The notes: generated from the sequence alone by a model not told the origin. 64,000 nucleotides of DNA from Candidatus Woesearchaeota archaeon (GCA_937912225.1 CALDOJ010000008.1:1-64000), one strand, 5' to 3'. Positions 43,039 through 51,669 are shown, counted from the stretch's first letter. A program made the numbers and translations.

Positions 43039-43935
43039 TCAAGCTATTCTTTCAAATTCTTCCAAGTATTCTTTAGCAACATTCTTATCATGAATTATTA
43101 ATATGTTTTCATCATTTTTTTCATCACCATTTTTTGTAGGGTTATAACTTCCAGTGATTACAATTTCTTCATCTATTATGAATACTTTATGATGCATTGT
43201 GTAAGGATTATTGTCTGTTAACACATTAATTCTTGATTGATTCAAATAGTTAAATAAATTGTATTTCATATTTATTCTTTTCTTTTCCATTACACCTTTA
43301 ACAAGAATCTCTTTATTTTTAGTTATTAGAATATTTCCAATGTCTTTATCTGTAAATGAAAATGTCATAAAATAAATGCTCTTTTTTGCAAGCTTTAGTT
43401 CTTTTATAACTTTTTGTTTACAATTATCTTCTGGACAAAAATAATTCTTTATAATAAATCCGTTATACTTCAAAATTGTTTCTTTTGTTTTTTGTTCTTT
43501 TCTTGTTTTTAATTCTTCAAATTCCTTAAGATAATTGTTAGCTAATGTTTTTGATTCTATGAAAATAATATTGTTATTATTTTTAAAATTACCATTATAA
43601 GTTGGGTTAAATGAACCTGTCATAATTACATTTTTGTCAAATATACAGAATTTGTCGTGCATTAATCCTTCGCTTTTGACACTTATTCCAACACCTTTAA
43701 AATTGTCTTCAAAAACTAAAATCTCGGCTTTCTTTTCTATTAATGTTTGTGTTAAATTATTTAAATTTAAATCATAGAATGCACAGTTTATTTTTTCACT
43801 CAATAACGCTTGTTCTATTAGTTTATTTTCACAATTATTTTCTAGACAAAAATATATTTCAATAAGACCTTTTTCTTCAGGAATATTTGAACAAGATGTT
43901 AATAAAAGTACTAATATTAAAAATATTTTTTTCAT
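43039..43935 (-). CDS. phospholipase D-family lipoprotein with two HKD motifs
   Basis: The 298-residue protein starts MKKIFLILVLLLTSCSN, a lipoprotein-type signal with the lipid-attached Cys15. Two PLD motifs are complete: HDKFCIFD (His93, Lys95, Asp100) followed by GSFNPT, and HHKVFIID (His248, Lys250, Asp255) followed by GSYNPT. Both halves end with the N-rich stretch typical of PLD-type nucleases and phosphodiesterases, and the two halves look like an internal duplication. It probably acts outside the cell on nucleic acid or phospholipid. Confidence 0.85.
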   Translation of the reverse strand: MKKIFLILVLLLTSCSNIPEEKGLIEIYFCLENNCENKLIEQALLSEKINCAFYDLNLNNLTQTLIEKKAEILVFEDNFKGVGISVKSEGLMHDKFCIFDKNVIMTGSFNPTYNGNFKNNNNIIFIESKTLANNYLKEFEELKTRKEQKTKETILKYNGFIIKNYFCPEDNCKQKVIKELKLAKKSIYFMTFSFTDKDIGNILITKNKEILVKGVMEKKRINMKYNLFNYLNQSRINVLTDNNPYTMHHKVFIIDEEIVITGSYNPTKNGDEKNDENILIIHDKNVAKEYLEEFERIA

Positions 43936-43973
43936 AGATTAAAATTCAGAATCAATATTTATATATTTGACGT

Positions 43974-44507
43974 CTATTTTTCCGAAAGATTTTCGAAACT
44001 TTTAGATAATGAGAATTTTGATCCTGGATGGGTTTTTTCAATCTCCTCAATTAAATTATTTGTTTCATCTTTATTGTTTATTTTGAAACCTTTTATTTTA
44101 CAGAAGTTAATAATTTCTTCTTCTAATATATTATAAAGAATTTTTATATTGGTTTTTTCAACAGCAGTATTTTCTAAGTAAGAATTTAATTTATTTTTTA
44201 TTTCTCTATCAAGATTTGTTGGAATTAATAATTTTCCTTTAATATTCTTATTTTTTGTTTCTTTTAAATTCAGATGTTTCTCAAAAATGTTGTTTAATAA
44301 ATATTTAGCAACAAAATATTCTTTAGAATTGTCATTAAACAAAAATATGTTTTCATTAGGTTTAAAATATTTTTTTATTCGAAGCTCTTTTCGAACTCTT
44401 TTTTCAATTATTTTAAGAAAGCAGTTGTTACAATATATTCGTTTTGTATAGCTTAATCTAATCTTTGCTTGTTTACTACAATTCGAACATTTTTGATTTG
44501 TTACCAT
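43974..44507 (-). CDS. degenerate TtuA/Ncs6-like protein (zinc-finger N-terminus, lost PP-loop)
   Basis: The 177-residue protein begins with KCSNCSKQAKIRLSYTKRIY and CNNC, followed by IIEKRVRKELR, which resembles the N-terminal zinc-binding part of tRNA 2-thiolation enzymes TtuA/Ncs6. After that, where those enzymes have the ATP-binding PP-loop (SGGKDS), this one reads LFNDNSKEYFVAKYL; a later IPTNLDREIKNKL resembles their HNLDDEAQ segment. It is shorter than true family members (about 300 residues), so it probably does not adenylate tRNA. It may be a remnant or a regulatory paralogue. TATA-like TTTAAATATTTA lies upstream. Confidence 0.6.
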   Translation of the reverse strand: MVTNQKCSNCSKQAKIRLSYTKRIYCNNCFLKIIEKRVRKELRIKKYFKPNENIFLFNDNSKEYFVAKYLLNNIFEKHLNLKETKNKNIKGKLLIPTNLDREIKNKLNSYLENTAVEKTNIKILYNILEEEIINFCKIKGFKINNKDETNNLIEEIEKTHPGSKFSLSKSFENLSEK

Positions 44508-44580
44508 TTTATAATGGATAAAAAACGAAAGGTTTAAATATTTACTTTCCCTCCCCTATAATTATCAAAAGGAGTGGGAT

Positions 44581-44669
44581 AAAAAGAGGCAACATATTCT
44601 TTATATCCTAAATTTACACTCACCTCTTTTTCCCGGGAAGATTCCGACATTTCTTGGAGTCTTCCAGGG
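44581..44669. terminator. two strong hairpins after the Lon-like gene
   Basis: CCC-G-GGAAGA-T-TCC (44632-44645) pairs with GGA-G-TCTTCC-A-GGG (44656-44669), and AAAAAGAGG (44581-44589) pairs perfectly with CCTCTTTTT (44623-44631). They begin 7 bases beyond the Lon-like stop and fill the gap to the next gene. A terminator or a stable 3'-end RNA is likely. The motif AAAAAG-R-GGTGAG (minus strand) recurs after mscS near 51695. Confidence 0.5.
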
Positions 44670-44676
44670 TTTATTA

Positions 44677-46347
44677 TCATTTCTTTCTTAATATAACTAG
44701 TATTCCGACAAGGAATCCAAATATAGCTCCGAATCCAAGCATTAATATTTCACGATAATTAATTGATGGAAAAGTATTCTTATATTTTTGCGGAAAATAC
44801 ATATCTAAATTGCTAAGTTCTAAAGCATATTCTGAAAAAGTTAAACTTGAAGCAGGATCCTCTTCTTTTAACGTTTTAGCATACTCATAATAACTATAAC
44901 CAAGTATAGGAAATATATTTTTAAGTTCTTCTTTTAAAATTATTTTTTCTATAGCTAAAAATTTTTCTTCTAAAATAGAATCGATTTCTTCTTCAGCATT
45001 AATTCCAATAGCAGTCATTAAAATATTTGCTTCGGCTTTTGCTTTACTTGCTTTGAAAAGACATAATGCGTAATTTTCATTTTTGTGATCTATTTTAGCA
45101 TAACTAAGTTGTTTTTTTGTAGCGAACATGATTCCAGGAGCATATAATTCAATATAATTAATTCTTTCCTCAGCTTCAGCCAATTTTTTTAAGCAACCTT
45201 GCTCTAAATGTTCTTTATTAACAATCAGCTCTTTACCTTCTAATCCAAAAAATTCAGACCAAGATTTTGCACTATAAGCTCGTTCTACAGAATAAGCTAA
45301 AGAGGAAACAGAAATGTTAGTTTTATTCATTATTTTTAAGTATTCATTAGCCTCTATGAGTCTTTCTTTTACAATCATATAAGTTTCTAAATCTGCAAGA
45401 GTTCTCATTGTTTTATTTTCTACTTCATCATCTAATTCACTTATTTGTCTAATAGTTTCAATTTTTACTTCAAATAATTCTTCATCGTTTTTATCATTTA
45501 GAATTAATTCTTTTAATCGAAGATTTGCTGAAAAACAAAGACTTGCAGTAGAATAAAAATCTCTTTTCTTTTGTGAATTCATAGCATCAGATAAATATTT
45601 TGAAGACTGATTATATAAAGAATTATTTTTATTATCAACATCTAACATTAATAATTTAGTTCGGTCACATAAAATGTTAGAAACATGATCCATTTTATCA
45701 ACGTAATTTCTAGGAACTGCAATTTCATTATTAGTTATTTTATTAAATTCTTTACCTGTAAAATGAAATAGTGCTTCCTCTATATTAGTTATTTTGACGA
45801 CTGTAATTTTATCTTCTAATTCTTCTTTAATTAAACTGGAATTAAAAGATGATTGCCATTTAGAAATCATAACTTTTTCAAAACCTTTATTTGCAGCTGC
45901 AATAATTTTTTCATTAACGCCACCAACAGGTCCAATTAATCCACCTGAATTAATGGTTCCTGTAATAACAACTGCCTCATCTAATTTTAACCCATCTAAT
46001 ACTGCAATAGTTAAAATAGTTGTAGGGGCGCCTGCACTTGGACCGCCAACAATTGAAGCAGCTGCTCTAATAGTATAAAAAAAATCGTATTTGGAACAAT
46101 CAACTTCTAAAAAATTACAAGCTATTTGATTTGAAAATCTAGTTGTTATTTGAGTATCTAATTTTGTTAAAGGAAATGAATCAATATATATTCCTCCATT
46201 TCCAGGTCTGATTTCTAAGTATAAATTTGCTATTCCGCCTTTAATTTCATCTTCACCTACGATTGATAATAAACTAATTTCTCCAGATTTAGCAGAAACT
46301 AGTGGTATTATCAGAAGTAAAAAAATGATTATATTCAATAATTTCAT
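44677..46347 (-). CDS. secreted, membrane-anchored Lon-type (S16) protease without ATPase
   Basis: The 556-residue protein has an N-terminal signal peptide (MKLLNIIIFLLLIIPLVSA), a Lon proteolytic domain at about 25-200 and a C-terminal membrane helix (ILMLGFGAIFGFLVGILVIL). The catalytic pair is present: Ser104 in GGPSAGAPTT and Lys147 in GPVGGVNEKI, 43 residues apart as in E. coli Lon. There is no AAA+ domain; a long helical region (about 220-520) replaces it. Orientation suggests the active domain faces outside. It overlaps bud32 by four bases. Substrates are unknown; surface proteins are candidates. Confidence 0.85.
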   Translation of the reverse strand: MKLLNIIIFLLLIIPLVSAKSGEISLLSIVGEDEIKGGIANLYLEIRPGNGGIYIDSFPLTKLDTQITTRFSNQIACNFLEVDCSKYDFFYTIRAAASIVGGPSAGAPTTILTIAVLDGLKLDEAVVITGTINSGGLIGPVGGVNEKIIAAANKGFEKVMISKWQSSFNSSLIKEELEDKITVVKITNIEEALFHFTGKEFNKITNNEIAVPRNYVDKMDHVSNILCDRTKLLMLDVDNKNNSLYNQSSKYLSDAMNSQKKRDFYSTASLCFSANLRLKELILNDKNDEELFEVKIETIRQISELDDEVENKTMRTLADLETYMIVKERLIEANEYLKIMNKTNISVSSLAYSVERAYSAKSWSEFFGLEGKELIVNKEHLEQGCLKKLAEAEERINYIELYAPGIMFATKKQLSYAKIDHKNENYALCLFKASKAKAEANILMTAIGINAEEEIDSILEEKFLAIEKIILKEELKNIFPILGYSYYEYAKTLKEEDPASSLTFSEYALELSNLDMYFPQKYKNTFPSINYREILMLGFGAIFGFLVGILVILRKK

Positions 46348-46922
46348 TTTTTCTTGTAACGACCTCGTTCTTCAACTATTTTAAATCGGGTCATTATTTC
46401 TTTAAATTTATTTGCTTTTTTATAACCTTTCAAGAATTCTTCAAAAGCTTTCTTGGCAACTTTATGATGTTTGCTTTCTAAAGCTTGTTTTAATAAATGG
46501 ATATCAACTGCTTTGTCTTCAACTTTTTCTGAAAAAAAAGATAAACCAAAATCAATAAAATAAATTTCTTCTTTTAAAATCATATTGGAAGTTGTAAGAT
46601 CTCCGTGTATGATTCCTTCATCGTGAATTTTGGCAACTTTTGTGCCAATTTCTTCTGCTAATGAAACATTTTCATCTAAAACATCACGAACTTTTTTACC
46701 GTTAATAAACTCCATTTGTATAGTGTCTTCTTTATTTGTTCCAAGAATTTTTGGAGCTTTAACTGGAATTTTTTCTAAAATTTTAGCTTCTCTTCTAGTT
46801 CTTGATTTTCTTAAAACAGAATCTATTTCTTCAATTCGATAATTTTTTTTAACTCTTTTCTTAATAATCTGATTTTTATCTAAGAAAATTGTTGCTTCTG
46901 CTCCGGATGTTAATTCTTTCAT
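46344..46922 (-). CDS. bud32: Bud32-type kinase of the KEOPS complex
   Basis: This 192-residue small protein kinase has LTSGAEATIFLD (nucleotide loop), RREAKILEKI, IIHGDLTTSNMIL (catalytic loop) and IYFIDFGLSFFSE (metal motif), as in Bud32/PRPK. KEOPS makes the t6A modification of tRNA with Kae1. Here Bud32 is a separate gene, whereas several archaea fuse it to Kae1; Kae1 is not in the window. The ATGA overlap with the Lon-like gene indicates an operon. Confidence 0.93.
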   Translation of the reverse strand: MKELTSGAEATIFLDKNQIIKKRVKKNYRIEEIDSVLRKSRTRREAKILEKIPVKAPKILGTNKEDTIQMEFINGKKVRDVLDENVSLAEEIGTKVAKIHDEGIIHGDLTTSNMILKEEIYFIDFGLSFFSEKVEDKAVDIHLLKQALESKHHKVAKKAFEEFLKGYKKANKFKEIMTRFKIVEERGRYKKK

Positions 46923-46979
46923 ATCTTAAATAGAAAGAAAGGGAGTTTAAAAGATTTTTGTAGAAAAATTGTTTTTTTC

Positions 46980-47117
46980 TCAAAACTCACAGAAAATTTC
47001 ATCCAAATCATCTGGTGAAAGACTTTTTCTGTTAAGATCATCCATTCCTTTCTTTTGATTTGCAGTTTTGATTTGCTGCAATTCTTGTTCTTCTTCCATA
47101 AATAAACTATCTTCCAT
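46980..47117 (-). CDS. 45-residue acidic micro-protein (third of a trio)
   Basis: The predicted peptide MEDSLFMEEEQELQQIK ends DDLDEIFCEF. It is strongly acidic and helical with no membrane segment. Its ATG lies 7 bases after the stop of the second micro-ORF (47125) and follows a GAGTGA ribosome-binding site. Function unknown. It could be a short regulatory peptide or an antitoxin-like partner. Confidence 0.5.
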   Translation of the reverse strand: MEDSLFMEEEQELQQIKTANQKKGMDDLNRKSLSPDDLDEIFCEF

Positions 47118-47124
47118 TTTTAGT

Positions 47125-47229
47125 TCACTCGTATGTTCTTAATATTTCTTGATATTTCGCCGTTGTTTTGGCTTCATCTTGGAGTTCTTCTGAAACTTTT
47201 TGATTTTTGACCATTTCTGTGAGTTCCAT
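47125..47229 (-). CDS. 34-residue micro-protein (second of a trio)
   Basis: The predicted peptide MELTEMVKNQKVSEELQDE continues to RTYE. Its ATG directly follows the stop of the first micro-ORF (TTTTAAATG), with GGAGG inside that ORF as ribosome-binding site, a spacing rarely seen by chance. It is helical and polar. Function unknown. Confidence 0.5.
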   Translation of the reverse strand: MELTEMVKNQKVSEELQDEAKTTAKYQEILRTYE

Positions 47230-47310
47230 TTAAAACGCCTCCAGTAAATATTCGCTGTGTACGATTGTTTTGTTGACGTGTGTTGTTTTTAGCTCTTTTT
47301 CCAAATTCAT
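47230..47310 (-). CDS. 26-residue micro-protein (first of a trio)
   Basis: The predicted peptide MNLEKELKTTHVNKT ends YLLEAF. The ATG is preceded by GAGGTGACTGAC, one of the best ribosome-binding sites in the window, and a TATA box (minus-strand CATTTAAATA, 47351-47360) lies at the right distance for a short leader. The chain of three tiny ORFs is the reason to call it a gene. Confidence 0.5.
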   Translation of the reverse strand: MNLEKELKTTHVNKTIVHSEYLLEAF

Positions 47311-47350
47311 GTCAGTCACCTCTTTTTAGTAGTTAAAATGTAATGTCTAG

Positions 47351-47360
47351 TATTTAAATG
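47351..47360 (-). promoter_or_regulatory. TATA box of the micro-ORF trio
   Basis: Minus-strand CATTTAAATA predicts a transcript start near 47330, giving a leader of about 20 bases that contains GAGGTGA before the ATG at 47310. Confidence 0.5.
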
Positions 47361-47408
47361 TTTCGTTTTATAACTACTTTTAAGTAGAAACAAATTGAAT
47401 TTCAGAAT

Positions 47409-47720
47409 TCACTTATAAGGAAAACGCATGAACTTTTTACACGAGAAACAAGAATAAACAACTTTACCATTTAAAGTTCTAACACGGCAATTAACACCTT
47501 GTCTAAGATACTTATAACAATGTTTACAGAACTTCTTTTTATGGGGTGTGAGCCTAACTTTAAACTTCATAGCAATAGTTCTAGCAAGTTCAACATACCT
47601 ATCTGAAAGAGCAGGGTCATCACCATATATCTCTTCTGCTTGTAAAAAAAGATTATCAATTCTTTCTTTAGCAATATTAATTTGGTCGCTAGGTTTTTTT
47701 CTATGAGTTCTCTTAACCAT
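47409..47720 (-). CDS. rnp4: RNase P protein component Rpp21/Rnp4
   Basis: The protein has 103 residues from the ATG at 47720; a TTG upstream adds six residues. Helical LFLQAEEIYGDDPALSDRYV and ARTIAMKFKVRLTPHKKKFC are followed by the zinc ribbon C-x2-C (FCKHCYKYLRQGVNCRVR) and C-x2-C (YSCFSCKKFMRFPY), matching Rpp21/Rpr2. It supports 5' processing of tRNA by RNase P. A TATA box on the minus strand (47742-47750) places the transcript start at the ATG. It is divergent from the coiled-coil gene. Confidence 0.92.
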   Translation of the reverse strand: MVKRTHRKKPSDQINIAKERIDNLFLQAEEIYGDDPALSDRYVELARTIAMKFKVRLTPHKKKFCKHCYKYLRQGVNCRVRTLNGKVVYSCFSCKKFMRFPYK

Positions 47721-47741
47721 GAACTTAATTAAGACCAAGAA

Positions 47742-47780
47742 GTATAAAAAGCTTTGTCAAATAGAAAGCGTTATAAAAAG
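47742..47780. promoter_or_regulatory. back-to-back TATA boxes of rnp4 and the coiled-coil gene
   Basis: Plus-strand TTATAAAAAG at 47771-47780 serves the coiled-coil gene (ATG 47806), and minus-strand TTTTTATAC at about 47742-47750 serves rnp4 (ATG 47720). Both predict near-leaderless transcripts. Confidence 0.55.
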
Positions 47781-47805
47781 AAACATCATACTTATGAACA
47801 GGATA

Positions 47806-49029
47806 ATGGGGTTTTTCAATTTTTTCAAGAAAAAGGATATCGAACCAAAGATAGTCTACTTCAAAAATTTAGACAAATGGCTAGATTCATATATGGAAAG
47901 TAAAAATATAACTAAAAAATTATCCGAATTTGAAAAAGGCGTAAAAGTCAAAGTTGAAGAAGTAAAATCAGTATTAGTTAAACTTGAAGAAGCATCTCTT
48001 CTAAACGACAACATTCCTGAAAGAGTTAGACATATAATGGATGGAAACAGAAAAAATTACATCCAAAAAATAACTCAATTCTTAGAAGACATAAAATTTC
48101 CAGAGTCACATTCTGAAATTAAACCTTTATCAGAAAGATTATCAGAAAAAATTGATAAACTAAGTGAAGAAACTCAGAAATCATTTTTTGTATTAAAAGA
48201 ATTCTTAGAAACAGAAGCAGCAGCCGTTGCAATGAAAGTCAAAGATATTGAGAATATGACTATCAAACTAAGACAAGATATAGAAGATGAAAACCTTGAC
48301 AAAACAGATGAAGTTCTTGAACTAAAAGTACAATTTGATAATTCAGAACACGCACTTGAAGATTTCAAAAAAGTGCAAGAAGAAAAAAAATTAGAACTAA
48401 CAGAATTAAAAAATAAAGAATCAAAAATAAAAGAAAAAATAGACAAATTAAGGAACAGTTCTAGTTTTAAAGAATATTATGATGCTAAAGATAAAATTGA
48501 TAAAACTCAAAATAAAATGAAGAAAGCTTCACAAGAAATAATAGAACATTTTTCAACACTAGAAAAAGCTTTGAAAAAGTATAAACGAGGATCACTTAGT
48601 GAATCATTAATTGATAAATACTTAGAAAATTCAGTTAAAGCTTTAATGGATGATACTGAATTAAAAGTTTTAGAAATGTTATTTAAATTAAAAAAAGCAG
48701 TTCCTAAATTAGAATTAAAAGATAAAAAAGAAGAAAAAACTTTACAAGCAATAAATGATATGACTAAAGATTATCTTATAAAAAAACAATCAGCATTAAA
48801 TGAAATTGAAGCAGAAAAAAAAGATTTGAAAAGAAAGCTACTAAGCAATACTTCTTTAATGAGTGTTTCAGAACAAGAATCTTGGCTTGAAAATAATCAA
48901 GAAAATATTTCTATTAAAAACAAAGAACTTGAAGAAATAGAACATAAGATTGAAAGAACAAATCCTAAATTAATAAAACAACAAATTAGAGACCTTCTAA
49001 AAGATTTTAATGTAGAATTAAAGTTCTAA
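47806..49029 (+). CDS. long coiled-coil cytoplasmic protein
   Basis: About 407 residues from the ATG at 47806 (MGFFNFFKKKD); earlier in-frame starts lie in or before the TATA box and are rejected. After a short N-terminal part the protein is almost wholly helical with heptad-like Leu/Ile spacing and many Lys/Glu (about 60-300 and 320-400). There is no signal peptide or membrane helix. Such proteins in archaea may be structural or involved in division or chromosome organisation; no specific family is claimed. The end overlaps the convergent pgk gene by 12 bases. Confidence 0.75.
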   Translation: MGFFNFFKKKDIEPKIVYFKNLDKWLDSYMESKNITKKLSEFEKGVKVKVEEVKSVLVKLEEASLLNDNIPERVRHIMDGNRKNYIQKITQFLEDIKFPESHSEIKPLSERLSEKIDKLSEETQKSFFVLKEFLETEAAAVAMKVKDIENMTIKLRQDIEDENLDKTDEVLELKVQFDNSEHALEDFKKVQEEKKLELTELKNKESKIKEKIDKLRNSSSFKEYYDAKDKIDKTQNKMKKASQEIIEHFSTLEKALKKYKRGSLSESLIDKYLENSVKALMDDTELKVLEMLFKLKKAVPKLELKDKKEEKTLQAINDMTKDYLIKKQSALNEIEAEKKDLKRKLLSNTSLMSVSEQESWLENNQENISIKNKELEEIEHKIERTNPKLIKQQIRDLLKDFNVELKF

Positions 49030-50151
49030 AGCTTCAAAAGCTGGTAAGTTCTTATTCTTAATATAAGCAAGGGCAGCTCCTCCACCAGTAGAAATATGAG
49101 TAAACTTATTTTCTAATTTAAGTTTTCTAATAGCAGAAACACTATCTCCACCACCTATAACTGTTTTAGCTTCAATTTTAGAAAGAAAATCTGCAATCTC
49201 GAATGTTGATTTAGCAAATTCATCAATTTCGAAATATCCAAGCGGTCCATTCCAAAAAACCGTTTTAGCTTTTTTAAGAATCTTCTTGAACTCATCAACA
49301 GATTCTGAACCGATATCTAATCCAAACCAATCTTTAGGAATTTTTTCACAAGTCACAGTTTTAAATTTTGCTTTTTCATCAATCTCATCAGCAACAACAA
49401 CATCTGTAGGCACAACAATTTTTTCGTTATTTAACAATAATCGAGCAGTAACCATTTGTTCTTCTTCAAACAAAGAGTTTCCAATTTCTAAACCTTGTTC
49501 TTTATAAAAATTAAAAATCATAGCACCACCTAAAAGGATTTTGTCAACTAAAGGTAAGAGTTTGTTCATAACAGGAAATTTAGTAGAAAGTTTACTGCCA
49601 CCCATAATAACTACAAAAGGTCTTTGAGCATTATCAAAATTTAAAAACTTAATTTCTTTTTCAACCAAGAAACCAACACAACCAGGTAAATACTTAGGAA
49701 TTCCAACCATTGAAGCGTGTTCTCTATGACAAGTACCAAAAGCATCATTTACATAAACATCACCATGTGAAGCTAATTTTTTAGCAAACATCCTATCATT
49801 TTCTTTTTCACCTCTTCTAAAACGAAGATTTTCTAATAAAACAATTTTTTCATCAGGAAGAACAATATCAACGCAATCATTAACTTTAGCTACATTTTTA
49901 CCTAACAGTTTCATTAATCTAACTGCAACCTTGTCTAATCGTAATTCTTCAACAACTTGTCCTTTAGGTCTACCAAGATGTGACATAATAATTAATTGTT
50001 CACAAGATTTCAAAATATGTTTTATAGTTGGAAGAGAATTTTTTATACGATAATCATCAGCGATTTCACCTTTATTATCAAATGGAACATTGTAGTCAAC
50101 TCTCAATAAAACTTTTTTTTTAGAAACATCGAAATTGTTAAGTGTTTTCAT
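49018..50151 (-). CDS. pgk: phosphoglycerate kinase
   Basis: The 377-residue enzyme transfers phosphate between 1,3-bisphosphoglycerate and ADP. Motifs: LLRVDYNVPFD (substrate Arg/Asp), IIMSHLGRPKG, VYVNDAFGTCHREHAS, FVVIMGGSKLSTKF, VFWNGPLGYFE and the nucleotide-binding VIGGGDSVSAI. It lies just downstream of gapdh on the same strand but has its own TATA box and is probably leaderless. The length is slightly short but complete. Confidence 0.96.
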   Translation of the reverse strand: MKTLNNFDVSKKKVLLRVDYNVPFDNKGEIADDYRIKNSLPTIKHILKSCEQLIIMSHLGRPKGQVVEELRLDKVAVRLMKLLGKNVAKVNDCVDIVLPDEKIVLLENLRFRRGEKENDRMFAKKLASHGDVYVNDAFGTCHREHASMVGIPKYLPGCVGFLVEKEIKFLNFDNAQRPFVVIMGGSKLSTKFPVMNKLLPLVDKILLGGAMIFNFYKEQGLEIGNSLFEEEQMVTARLLLNNEKIVVPTDVVVADEIDEKAKFKTVTCEKIPKDWFGLDIGSESVDEFKKILKKAKTVFWNGPLGYFEIDEFAKSTFEIADFLSKIEAKTVIGGGDSVSAIRKLKLENKFTHISTGGGAALAYIKNKNLPAFEALEL

Positions 50152-50172
50152 TTGAATAAAGAAAAAATAAAT

Positions 50173-50211
50173 GAGTATAAAAAACTTTTCTTGAATAAAA
50201 AGTTTTTATAC
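50173..50211. promoter_or_regulatory. palindrome with the pgk TATA box
   Basis: GTATAAAAAACTTTT (50175-50189) is mirrored by AAAAAGTTTTTATAC (50197-50211) with a single extra A in one arm. On the minus strand it holds TTTTTTATAC, the TATA box 26 bases before the pgk ATG, and it may also end the gapdh transcript. Confidence 0.5.
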
Positions 50212-50252
50212 CCGAAAAACTTTGCTTTTTTTTTATAAAAAATTATTGAAAA

Positions 50253-51263
50253 CTACATCATTTTCAACATATCAACCATTCTACAAGAATAGCCCCATTC
50301 ATTATCATACCAACCAACAACTTTGACAAGTTTTCGATCAACTTTAGTTAAAGGTGCGTCATATATACAAGAATGTGAATTAGTTAATATATCAACACTG
50401 ACAAGCGGTTCTTCTGAATATTGAAGTACACCTTTCATATGAGTCTCTGCAACACTTTTAAACAGCTTATTAATCTCTTCAGCAGTTGTTTCTTTTCTAA
50501 GAACACATACAAAGTCAGTAATACTTCCATCAGGCACAGGAACTCTCATAGCCATACCGTCAAGTTTACCAGCCATTGCAGGAATAACAACACCAACAGC
50601 TTTAGCAGCACCAGTAGTTGTAGGAACAATGCTTACAGCAGCACTTCTAGCTCTTCTAAGGTCTTTATTAGGACCGTCAATAAGATTTTGACCACCAGTA
50701 TAAGCATGAACAGTAGTCATGAATCCACTTTCAACACCAAAGTTATCATTCAAAACTTTAACCATTGGAGCTAAACAGTTAGTAGTACAAGAAGCATTTG
50801 AAACAATATGATCTGTTTCTTTATTATACTCATGTTCATTAACTCCTCGAACAAACATTTTAACACCATCGCCTTTAGGTGGTGCACTTAAGAATACTTT
50901 TTTAGCACCTGCAGTAATATGTTTTTCAGCAGACTCTTTAGTTCTAAAAAAACCAGTACTTTCAACAACAATATCAATACCTAATTCTTTCCAAGGCAAT
51001 TTTTCAGGATCTCTTTCTGAGAACACTTTAATTTCTTTATCATCGATAATAAGAGAATTTTCAGTATGTCTTACATCTTTTTCAAAAGTTTTATGCACAG
51101 AATCATATTTGAATAAATGTGCTAAAGTCTTTGTATCTGTTAAATCATTGATAGCGACAAATTCTAACTCTTCACCTTCGCCTGAGACAAAAGGATTAAG
51201 TAAACTTGCTCTAAGAACCATACGGCCAATACGACCAAAACCATTAATTGCGACACGTTTCAT
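50253..51263 (-). CDS. gap: glyceraldehyde-3-phosphate dehydrogenase, class I (bacterial/eukaryal type)
   Basis: The protein has 336 residues. VAINGFGRIGRMVLRAS (NAD-binding), SNASCTTNCLAPM with the catalytic Cys, TVHAYTGGQ, RRARSAAVSIVPTTTGAAKA and GWYDNEWGYSCRM mark class I GAPDH. Most archaea use the distinct class II enzyme, so this gene was probably acquired from bacteria. GGAGGTGA is a near-perfect ribosome-binding site (51268-51275), and a TATA box lies at 51294-51305. Confidence 0.96.
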   Translation of the reverse strand: MKRVAINGFGRIGRMVLRASLLNPFVSGEGEELEFVAINDLTDTKTLAHLFKYDSVHKTFEKDVRHTENSLIIDDKEIKVFSERDPEKLPWKELGIDIVVESTGFFRTKESAEKHITAGAKKVFLSAPPKGDGVKMFVRGVNEHEYNKETDHIVSNASCTTNCLAPMVKVLNDNFGVESGFMTTVHAYTGGQNLIDGPNKDLRRARSAAVSIVPTTTGAAKAVGVVIPAMAGKLDGMAMRVPVPDGSITDFVCVLRKETTAEEINKLFKSVAETHMKGVLQYSEEPLVSVDILTNSHSCIYDAPLTKVDRKLVKVVGWYDNEWGYSCRMVDMLKMM

Positions 51264-51267
51264 AAAT

Positions 51268-51305
51268 TCACCTCCACGAATTCATGGACTAAAAATTTAT
51301 TTAAA
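51268..51305 (-). promoter_or_regulatory. TATA box and ribosome-binding site of gap
   Basis: The minus strand has TTTAAATAAATT (51294-51305) and GGAGGTGA (51268-51275) five bases before the ATG at 51263. Confidence 0.6.
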
Positions 51306-51336
51306 ATTTTTAATTTCATATTAAATACCTCTTTTT

Positions 51337-51570
51337 TTATAATGAAGAATCTTTAAGATTATCTTCAGTTTGTTTCCAAATTTCTTCATAAGTAGCTAAT
51401 TTTTTCTTTATGAGAATTGAGGATAAAGCTTCTAATTGACTTCTAACTAAAGCTAACTTGTAAGTGTTAATCATTAGAAGTTCTTTAATTTCTTGTTTAG
51501 ACATATCTTTAACTTCTTTTCCAAGATTTTTTTCAATTTCCTTTTTTTTTGCAAATTTGATTAAAGCCAA
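51337..51570 (-). CDS. small helical protein, unknown function
   Basis: The 77-residue protein appears to start at TTG (51570), with GGGGTATTATC upstream as ribosome-binding site; the next ATG would remove a third of the protein. It is Lys/Glu-rich and helical (NLGKEVKDMSKQEIKELLM). A TATA-like TTTTTATACC (51609-51619, minus strand) is upstream. No family recognised. Confidence 0.55.
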   Translation of the reverse strand: MALIKFAKKKEIEKNLGKEVKDMSKQEIKELLMINTYKLALVRSQLEALSSILIKKKLATYEEIWKQTEDNLKDSSL

Positions 51571-51669
51571 AGATAATACCCCTTAGTTAGATGGTTATTT
51601 CAAGGTATAAAAAGCTTTTGCTTTATAGTGTGGAGAAATAATGCATTAATATGGTAATCTGGAGAAAAA

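Noticed and set aside
47719..47805. N-terminal extension of the coiled-coil protein
   Set aside because: Covers its own TATA box and the divergent rnp4 promoter.
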